Positions 12,879 to 18,614 of a stretch of 18,614 nucleotides of DNA are shown here, piece after piece. How positions within the stretch are numbered: position 1 is the stretch's first letter; every line of letters begins with the position of its first letter. Origin of the DNA: CAYJLW01 sp964370965 (GTDB taxonomy: Bacteria > Actinomycetota > Acidimicrobiia > UBA2766); the NCBI GenBank assembly GCA_964370965.1, contig CAYJLW010000083.1, positions 1 through 18,614 of the forward strand. The letters run 5' to 3'. The notes below the pieces were generated by a model. The model saw only the letters and a list, made by a program, of their open reading frames with translations. It ran no database searches and was not told where the DNA came from. Both the position numbers and the translations under genes were made by a program.

Positions 12879-14945
12879 CTACGGGCGGACGAGGGGGGCG
12901 GCGGCCCGGGCGTCGGGCCAGGAGCCGTAGTGCGTGAGGATCTCCTCGGGCGGGGAGAGCCGGGACCACTCGGCGAGGAACTCGGCGTAGGGCTTGCCCC
13001 GTGCCAACCTCTCGGCACGGACGGCGTCGCGGAGGCGGTCAGTCTCGTCCCGGTCGACCTTCGTCGTCTCGGGGTCGTAGGCCACGCAGTAGATCTCCCG
13101 GGCCGCCTGCGACGAGACAACGCGGTCCTCGACGTCGCGCAGGACGTCGTCAGGGTCGGCCTCCAACGGGTCGCCGTAGCCGGCGCCGCCGCCGGAGAAG
13201 CCGAACGTGATCACGTCGCCCTCCTCGAAGCGGGCGACGCCGCGGTTGAAGCGCCCGATCTCCCACTCCCCGCCGATGCCGGCCCCGTCGCCGGCGATGA
13301 TCGCCCGGAAGTCCAGTTCCAGCGTGGGGTCCCCCGCCGCGAGACGCTCCATGAGGTCCGGGTGGCGCACGGCGAGGCCGGGCACCGTGGGGGCGGTGTA
13401 GCCCCCGAAGAGGGGCTGGGGGTTGGGGATCTTGGCGTGCACGGCGAAGGACGTACACCACACGTCGGCGGCCTGGTGGGCCACCCAGATCTGCACAGAG
13501 CCGGTGCCGCCGCGGTGCTTGCCGTGCCCGCAGCCGTCCTCCCAGTGCTGGGAGAGGGGCACGAGGAGCGGGAACTCGTTCTCCATGAGCTCCACGTCGG
13601 GGGCCCGCCCGAATGGGCACCACGGGAACCCGAAGGCGTCGATGCCCCTCGTCCAGGGCCGCCCGCCCATCCCCTCGGTGTTCAGGGCGTAGGCGAGGAG
13701 GTCCGCGTACGGCAGGCCCCACTGGCTCCGCCCCGAGATCACAAGGCTGGACCCGGAGTTCGCCGTCGAGGCCACGACCCGCATCCAGTCCTGGGTGCAG
13801 AACATCATCTTGGCGAACGTGTTCGCCGCCCCGCTCATGAGCCCCGACGTGATGTGCACCGACAGCGACGTCGCCGCCCGGATGTCCGGGTTCAGGCAGG
13901 ACCCCTCCGGGATCACGAAGTCGACGGGGGCGAAGGTGGCCGAGGAGATCGGGAGGTCGTGGAAGATGTAGGAGTACACGAAGTTGGCGACGTGGCCCAC
14001 GACACTCGTGACGTGAGCGTTCGCCGGCGTGGGATTCTCAGGAGACGTGCCCGTGAAGTCCATCACGAGATGGTCGCCCTCCTTCACGAGCGTGAGGTAG
14101 CTGGAGCGCACGAGGCCCTCCTCCCAGCCCAGCACACCGGCGAAGTTCACACAGCGGTACTTGCCGTCCGGCCAGGACGCCAGGCGCTTGCGGGCGCCCG
14201 CCTCGGCGACGAGGATCATCTTGCGCAGGAGGCCGACGACGAAGTCGCGTCCCTCGCGCCGGGCGAGCTCCAGCATGCGGGTGCGCACCCGGTCCGCCGT
14301 GGTGCACTTCGCCCGGATGTCGGTCACGACCATCTGCGGCGCCCGGATGCCGTAGGCGGCGAAGACCTCCATCCAGTCGTTGCGCAGCACACCGCCCTCC
14401 CCGATCTTGACGGGCGGCAGGTTCATGCCCTCGTGGAAGCGCGACGTCGCGGACACGGGCATGCCGCCCGGTTCCACGGCGCCCGTCTCGGTGGTGTGAC
14501 TCGCCGCCCCCGCCCAGGCGACGAGCTCGCCCTCGTGGAAGATCGGCATGAGCACGACCTGGTCCGGGTTGTGGATGCCGCCGTAGATGGCGTCGTTGGC
14601 GAGCCAGATGTCGCCGTCGTCTATGCCGGGGTTCTCGCTGTAGTACTTGCGGATGTACTTGATGAGGACGGGCTGGATGATGGCGTGCAGGTACGTCCCG
14701 GACACGGCGTTGGCCATGTCGCCGTCGGCGGTGAACAACGCCACCATGACGTCGCCGGCGATGCCCATCGAAGAGCGCGAGGAGCGCTGGAAGATCTCCA
14801 GGCCCTCGTCCACGATGTCGTTCGTGCGCTGGTAGCCGATCTCGTAGTCCCCGGGAGCGAGGGTGGCCATCGCCCGCTCCTCGTCCGCGGATGGCATCTC
14901 GGGCTTGAGCATCCCGAGCTTCTCGGCGGCTGTGGGTATCGGCAT
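12879..14945 (-). CDS. HyuB-like (acetone/acetophenone carboxylase alpha-type) subunit
   Basis: This is the hydantoinase-B family subunit, which in acetone carboxylase holds the catalytic metal and joins bicarbonate-derived carbon to the activated ketone. The 688-residue product has YGGIHNPDQ with His125 and Asp128, and ASHTTETG with His150. This is the same H-x2-D-x21-H spacing as the Mn ligands I recall for Xanthobacter AcxB (776 residues). The triad is also common to oxoprolinase-type HyuB, so it does not fix the reaction; HNPDQ and the zinc-subunit neighbour favour a carboxylase. The FGFSGGGAGYGDPLEADP stretch near 595-615 is the family's C-terminal signature. ATG 14945 is one base from the upstream stop and follows a GAGGGGGA ribosome site. 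Last gene of its operon; substrate unknown. Confidence 0.88.
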   Translation of the reverse strand: MPIPTAAEKLGMLKPEMPSADEERAMATLAPGDYEIGYQRTNDIVDEGLEIFQRSSRSSMGIAGDVMVALFTADGDMANAVSGTYLHAIIQPVLIKYIRKYYSENPGIDDGDIWLANDAIYGGIHNPDQVVLMPIFHEGELVAWAGAASHTTETGAVEPGGMPVSATSRFHEGMNLPPVKIGEGGVLRNDWMEVFAAYGIRAPQMVVTDIRAKCTTADRVRTRMLELARREGRDFVVGLLRKMILVAEAGARKRLASWPDGKYRCVNFAGVLGWEEGLVRSSYLTLVKEGDHLVMDFTGTSPENPTPANAHVTSVVGHVANFVYSYIFHDLPISSATFAPVDFVIPEGSCLNPDIRAATSLSVHITSGLMSGAANTFAKMMFCTQDWMRVVASTANSGSSLVISGRSQWGLPYADLLAYALNTEGMGGRPWTRGIDAFGFPWCPFGRAPDVELMENEFPLLVPLSQHWEDGCGHGKHRGGTGSVQIWVAHQAADVWCTSFAVHAKIPNPQPLFGGYTAPTVPGLAVRHPDLMERLAAGDPTLELDFRAIIAGDGAGIGGEWEIGRFNRGVARFEEGDVITFGFSGGGAGYGDPLEADPDDVLRDVEDRVVSSQAAREIYCVAYDPETTKVDRDETDRLRDAVRAERLARGKPYAEFLAEWSRLSPPEEILTHYGSWPDARAAAPLVRP

Positions 14946-14946
14946 G

Positions 14947-17139
14947 TCAGTCCCCCTCCGGGCTCTCTGCCCCGCTCAGAGGGCCGCTCGGGCCCTGCCC
15001 CCCGCTCAGAGGGCCGCTCGGGCCCAGGATGCCGAGGCCGTACTCGTCGATGCGGTACGCCAGGCCCGGGGGCACGACGACCGTCGTGTACTCGGACTCC
15101 ACGACGGCGGGGCCGGCGAGGACGTTGCCGGGCAGAAGGCCGTCCTGGTCGTACACCGCGGTGGGCGCCCAGCCGCCCGCGCCCGGCCAGTAGGCGTCCC
15201 GGGTCTCCTTGAGAGCGGCGGACGGGTCCTCGCCGGCGAGGTAGTGCTTCGTGAGCTCGCAGCTCTGGCCGGGGACCTGGGCCCTCAGGACGAAGGTGTC
15301 TATGTACACCCCCCCGGGCAGGTTCACGACGAGAGGCGAGAACGCCTCGGAGAACTCCTGCTCGAAGCGCCGGTAGAACGACCAGACGTCGGCCTCGGAG
15401 CGGATGAAGAGGTCCGGCGTGGGCGTGCGCTTCGAGTTGACCTGGCCGCCGTAGAGCATCTCGAGCTCGAGGACGAACGTGGCGTCCTCGACGGGGAGAC
15501 CCTCGGCTTCGAGGTCCTGGCGGGCATCCGCGAGGAGCCCCTCGACGACGGCGTTGAAGGCGTCGAAGTCCAGCGCCGGCTCCTCCGTGACCGGCTCTAT
15601 GAGTGTCATCCGCTGGGACTTCTCGTAGACGTGGAGGACGTCCATGATCGAAGAGCCGAACGCGCAGAACACAGGCGAGAACGGGAACACCACGACCTCG
15701 GGGATGTCGCCCCGGTACCCGGCGGCGTGCGTGGCGCCGCCGCCGCCGAGGGCGAAGACGGCGAACTCCTCGGGCCGGTAGCCCCGCAGGACGACCTCCT
15801 TGCGGATCGCCGAGGACATCTTCTCGTCCACGAGGCGCCGGATGAGGGCGGCGGCCTCGACGGTCTCGAGGCCCAGGGGCTCGGCCACGCGTTCCCGGAT
15901 CGCCGCCGCGGCGAGCTCCTTGTCGAGGGGCATGCGACCCCCGAAGTAGTTGTCGGGGTTCACGTAGCCCAGGACGACGTCGGCGTCGGTCACGGTGGGC
16001 TCGGTGCCCCCGAGGTTGTAACAGGCCGGCCCCGGGAAGGACCCGGCGCTCTGGGGGCCCACCTCGAGGCGCTTGCCGAGGAGGTCGTTCACCCACGCGA
16101 TCGAGCCCCCGCCCGCCCCGATCGAGAGCGACTGCAGCATCGTGATCGCCACCATCCAGCGGTCGATCACCGGGTTGAAGTCGTAGTTGCGCACGTCGGA
16201 CTCGACGACGAGGCCGATGTCGAAGCTCGTCCCGCCCACGTCCGCGGTGACGACGTTCTTGTAGCCGAGCTGGCGGGCGACGTCACGGGCGCCGATGAGA
16301 CCCGACACGGGCCCGCCGTTGTACGTGCGGCTCGCCGTGGTCTTGAAGACGTCGGCGCAGCCGCCCGTGTTGTGCACCATCATGAACGGGCCCCGGTAGC
16401 CCTTCTCCCGGAGCTTGTCCCAGGTGCCGGAGAGCTCGATCTGCATGGAGCGCTGCAGGTAGGCGTCCAGGATCGCCGTCATGGAACGCTCGTACTCCCC
16501 GAGGCGCGCCACGACGTCGCTGGAAAGGATCACGGGGAGGTAGCCCACGTGGCACTCCCGGTACTCCTCGCGGATGATCCGCTTCACCTGATGCTCGTGC
16601 ACGGGGTTCACGAACGACCACAACAGGGACACGACGAACGCCCGGGCGCCCCGGTCGACGAGGTGGCGCACCTTGCGGCGGACGTCGTCGGCGTCGAGGG
16701 GCCGCACGATCTCGCCCCGCCCGTCGACGCGCTCCTTGACGCCCACGATCATCGAGCGGGGCACGATGGGCTCGGGCTTGCGGTTCGAGGGGATGTCGCG
16801 GCGCTCGTCGAGGCGGGTGCCGTCGACCCACTGCGCGCCCCGGCCGATCAGGGTGGCGTCCTCGTGGCCCTCGGTCGTGATGAGGCCGAGACGGGGGCCC
16901 TTGCGCTCGATGAGGCGGTTCATCGCCACGGTCGTGGAGTAGCGCACGACGTCGATCTCGGGCAGGAGGTCGGCGACGGACCTGCCCACGGCACCGGCGC
17001 CCTCCTCGATCGCCTGCATGAAGCAGACCGAGAGGTCGTAGGGGGTGGTGGGCATCTTGCGGTAGATCGTCTCGCCGTCGTGGGTGAGGACGAGGTCGGT
17101 GAAGGTGCCCCCCACGTCGACGTCGATGGCGTTCAGCAT
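14947..17139 (-). CDS. HyuA-like (acetone/acetophenone carboxylase beta-type) ATP-binding subunit
   Basis: This is the hydantoinase-A family subunit with an actin/hexokinase-type ATPase fold. In acetone and acetophenone carboxylases it uses ATP to phosphorylate bicarbonate and the enol of the ketone. The 730-residue product has the N-terminal phosphate loop DVGGTFTD (8-15), the second DVGGTSFD (300-307), GAGGGS (341-346) and FPGPACYNLGG (about 373-383), then the hydantoinase-A C-terminal beta region. ATG 17139 is chosen because GGGAG lies five bases before it; GTG 17145 overlaps the upstream stop but has the ribosome site too close. The C-terminus ends in a duplicated GPSGPLSG tail absent from the conserved family core. 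It lies directly after the zinc subunit and one base before the HyuB gene, so subunits are made together. Confidence 0.9.
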   Translation of the reverse strand: MLNAIDVDVGGTFTDLVLTHDGETIYRKMPTTPYDLSVCFMQAIEEGAGAVGRSVADLLPEIDVVRYSTTVAMNRLIERKGPRLGLITTEGHEDATLIGRGAQWVDGTRLDERRDIPSNRKPEPIVPRSMIVGVKERVDGRGEIVRPLDADDVRRKVRHLVDRGARAFVVSLLWSFVNPVHEHQVKRIIREEYRECHVGYLPVILSSDVVARLGEYERSMTAILDAYLQRSMQIELSGTWDKLREKGYRGPFMMVHNTGGCADVFKTTASRTYNGGPVSGLIGARDVARQLGYKNVVTADVGGTSFDIGLVVESDVRNYDFNPVIDRWMVAITMLQSLSIGAGGGSIAWVNDLLGKRLEVGPQSAGSFPGPACYNLGGTEPTVTDADVVLGYVNPDNYFGGRMPLDKELAAAAIRERVAEPLGLETVEAAALIRRLVDEKMSSAIRKEVVLRGYRPEEFAVFALGGGGATHAAGYRGDIPEVVVFPFSPVFCAFGSSIMDVLHVYEKSQRMTLIEPVTEEPALDFDAFNAVVEGLLADARQDLEAEGLPVEDATFVLELEMLYGGQVNSKRTPTPDLFIRSEADVWSFYRRFEQEFSEAFSPLVVNLPGGVYIDTFVLRAQVPGQSCELTKHYLAGEDPSAALKETRDAYWPGAGGWAPTAVYDQDGLLPGNVLAGPAVVESEYTTVVVPPGLAYRIDEYGLGILGPSGPLSGGQGPSGPLSGAESPEGD
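14971..15025. repeat. 30-base tandem duplication in the HyuA C-terminal tail
   Basis: A 25-base sequence beginning CCCGCTCAGAGGG occurs identically at 14971-14995 and 15001-15025, a 30-base period that keeps the reading frame. On the coding strand it gives two GPSGPLSG units near the end of the HyuA-like subunit. Each unit contains GGGCC-GCTCG-GGCCC, a small hairpin. It looks like a recent slippage duplication in an unconstrained tail. Confidence 0.8.
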
Positions 17140-17141
17140 GC

Positions 17142-17516
17142 TCACTCCCTGGACCGCAGGCGGCCGTCGTGGACCTCGATCTCGCCCGCGGCGAGGCGGG
17201 CCTTGAGGGCGTCGAGGTCAATCTCGACGTCCACCGTGACCGGGTGCCCGGGCGGCAGGTACTCGGTCTCGACCTGGGCGCCGCAACCCGGGCAGTAGAA
17301 CTCGACGATGCGCACCCACTCCGGGTCGGGGGCGAAGTTGTACTCGCCGTCGATGAGGGCGGGGTGCACCGCCCGGGGGTCCCGGGCGGAGACCAGGCAG
17401 CCTTCCTTGTACGGCTCCCGGGCGGGGCCGATGCGGTGTCCACAGCGGTTGCAGTGCCAGACCTCGGCGTCGAGGTCGACGTCGACGTACTCGGTGACCC
17501 GCAGGCGTTCGGTCAT
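17142..17516 (-). CDS. AcxC-like small zinc-binding carboxylase subunit
   Basis: This is the small subunit of the acetone carboxylase gamma type (the beta subunit in acetophenone carboxylase). Its presence separates these carboxylases from hydantoinases and oxoprolinases, which lack it. The 124-residue product has VWHCNRCGHRIG (Cys22, Cys25), GCLVS (Cys40) and FYCPGCGAQVETEYLPPG (Cys75, Cys78): a two-knuckle CxxC/CxxC zinc ribbon. It is shorter than the 168-residue Xanthobacter AcxC I remember. ATG 17516 overlaps the stop of the upstream HyuA-like gene by four bases (ATGA), and its own stop precedes the next ATG by two bases, so the subunits are translationally coupled. It probably has a structural role in the complex. 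Confidence 0.87.
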   Translation of the reverse strand: MTERLRVTEYVDVDLDAEVWHCNRCGHRIGPAREPYKEGCLVSARDPRAVHPALIDGEYNFAPDPEWVRIVEFYCPGCGAQVETEYLPPGHPVTVDVEIDLDALKARLAAGEIEVHDGRLRSRE

Positions 17517-18614
17517 CGCCGCACCTCTCTCGTGAGGGAACCGTTGCCGAAGCCGTCGACGTCGAGGCGCCATCCGGGGGGGACCGCTGACGTGTTCGCG
17601 CCCGCCTCGATCACGGCGGGGCCGCCGAGGTGGGCGCCGGGCTCGAGCTTCTCCCAGTCGTAGACGTCCGTAGCCTCGGCGCCCGACTCGCGCCAGAGGG
17701 CCGGGCGCTCCCCCACCGGGTCGGCGGGGCTCGCCGTGACGGCGACGGCCTCGGGCTCGAAGCGGGGGACGGCCACGGCGCCTCGCACGGCGAGACGGAC
17801 GAGCTTCGCGGGGCCGCCGGCAGCCGCCGCGTCGCCCACGATCCCGGCGGCCACGGCGCCCGGATCGCCGTCGGCGCCGTAGGTCCGGGACGTGCGGGTC
17901 CCGTCGGCGCTCACGGTGGCCTCCACAGTGACGCTGACCGCGGCGTCGGCCTGCTCGCCCTCGAGGTCGCGTCGCACCGTCGCCGTCCCGGCGGCGATCC
18001 GGGCGGCCAGGTCGGCGGCGGCCGCGGCGGCGGTGAGGTCGGCCTCGGGGTACTCCTCGTGCACGTGGCAGATGTCGGAGACCGAAGACCCCAGGGCGCT
18101 GAAGACGTGGCCGAGGCGGAACACGGTGGCGGAGCCGAGGCCGAGGCGCTCGGCGAGGCCGGGGCCGAGGAGGGCGCCGTTGCCGCCGAAGCCGTAGAGG
18201 TGGAAGCCGTCGGGGGAGCGACCCGACTCCTCGAGGATCGCGCGGGCGGCCCGTTCCAGCATGACGAGGGCGGCATCGACGACCCGGCGGGCGGCGGCAG
18301 CGACGTCGATTCCGAGCCCCTCGGCGACGTGGGTGCGGAGGGCGCCGCGGGCGGCCTCGACGTCGAGGCGGCGCCGGCCGCCCAGGAAGCGGGCTGGGTC
18401 GAGGAGGCCGCAGACCACGAAGGCGTCCGTGAGCGTGGCGCGGTCGCCGCCGAGGTTGTAGCAGGCCGGCCCGGGGAAGGCCCCCATGCTCTCGGGGCCG
18501 AGGACGACGTCGTCGCCCTCGGCGCGGGCCACCCTGCCGCCGCCTAGGGCGACGGAGCGGCGCAGGATCCACCGGGTCTCCAGCGGGATGGCGAACATGT
18601 CGGTGCGCTCGGCC
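17513..18614 (-). CDS. Second HyuA-like carboxylase subunit, 5' end outside the window
   Basis: The C-terminal 366 residues of a hydantoinase-A family protein are visible; the frame stays open to the right edge, so the ATG at 18598 is internal. FPGPACYNLGG, a TLTDA segment, LYGFGGNGALLGPGLAERLG and FSALGSSVSDICHVHEEYPEAD match the same places in the complete HyuA-like subunit downstream, but overall identity is modest, so the two are old paralogues and not a recent duplication. Where the complete copy has GAGGGS, this one has ALGGGR, so nucleotide handling may differ. The rest is Ala/Gly/Asp-rich with a beta C-terminal part ending GNGSLTREVRR. It is first of the visible operon genes and overlaps the zinc subunit gene by four bases. 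The N-terminal phosphate loop cannot be judged. Confidence 0.85.
   Translation of the reverse strand, partial: AERTDMFAIPLETRWILRRSVALGGGRVARAEGDDVVLGPESMGAFPGPACYNLGGDRATLTDAFVVCGLLDPARFLGGRRRLDVEAARGALRTHVAEGLGIDVAAAARRVVDAALVMLERAARAILEESGRSPDGFHLYGFGGNGALLGPGLAERLGLGSATVFRLGHVFSALGSSVSDICHVHEEYPEADLTAAAAAADLAARIAAGTATVRRDLEGEQADAAVSVTVEATVSADGTRTSRTYGADGDPGAVAAGIVGDAAAAGGPAKLVRLAVRGAVAVPRFEPEAVAVTASPADPVGERPALWRESGAEATDVYDWEKLEPGAHLGGPAVIEAGANTSAVPPGWRLDVDGFGNGSLTREVRR

Noticed and set aside
12879..14945. Plain hydantoinase or 5-oxoprolinase assignment for the HyuA/HyuB pair
   Set aside because: The coupled zinc-ribbon AcxC-like subunit gene is a mark of the carboxylase branch, though the metal-site triad alone would not exclude oxoprolinase.
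12768..17298. Two very long + strand frames (814 and 811 codons) across the carboxylase genes
   Set aside because: Both are shadows of the HyuB- and HyuA-like genes, rich in Gly/Val/Ala/Arg/His with no recognisable domain.

Overview
The window is GC-rich throughout, with strong G/C preference at third codon positions, GTG starts and many 4-base stop/start overlaps. This suggests a high-GC actinobacterium. An environmental lineage such as Acidimicrobiia is possible, but the sequence alone does not settle the taxon. No rRNA, tRNA, CRISPR array or intact transposase gene was seen.

Region 1 (544-7534, + strand) is a complete type I restriction-modification operon: hsdM, hsdS, hsdR. Between hsdS and hsdR sits a two-gene MNT/HEPN toxin-antitoxin module (mntA, hepT). 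Both proteins keep the diagnostic motifs exactly (GSX10DXD and RX4HXY), and all five genes overlap end to end, so the module appears translationally built into the restriction operon. Upstream (1-543) no gene is supported.

Region 2 (7614-9701, + strand) is a lone 695-residue protein with a perfect ribosome binding site. It is rich in aromatic residues and I cannot assign it to a named family. A toroid-plus-beta-sandwich carbohydrate enzyme is only a guess. The 257-base convergent gap after it carries two 46/48-identical repeats, each a nested dyad, plus a 16-base palindrome. The repeats look like footprints of a mobile element.

Region 3 (9959-12715) is a sulfur-handling block with two divergent transcription units. 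Leftward: an ArsR-rhodanese fusion regulator, an SQR/flavocytochrome-like flavoprotein with two candidate redox cysteines, and a JAMM/MPN+ metalloprotease. Rightward: a DsrE-family protein with a CCxxC motif. They share a 49-base control region with overlapping divergent -10 boxes and an inverted repeat. Persulfide or sulfide sensing by the regulator, controlling sulfide oxidation and sulfur transfer, is the likely theme. A very strong hairpin ends the dsrE unit.

Region 4 (12879-18614, - strand, running off the right edge) encodes an ATP-dependent carboxylase of the acetone/acetophenone carboxylase type. In transcription order it has a HyuA-like subunit (partial), a small zinc-ribbon AcxC-like subunit, a second complete HyuA-like subunit and a HyuB-like subunit. 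Having two HyuA paralogues plus a zinc subunit resembles the acetophenone carboxylase core more than the three-subunit acetone carboxylase. The substrate is unknown.
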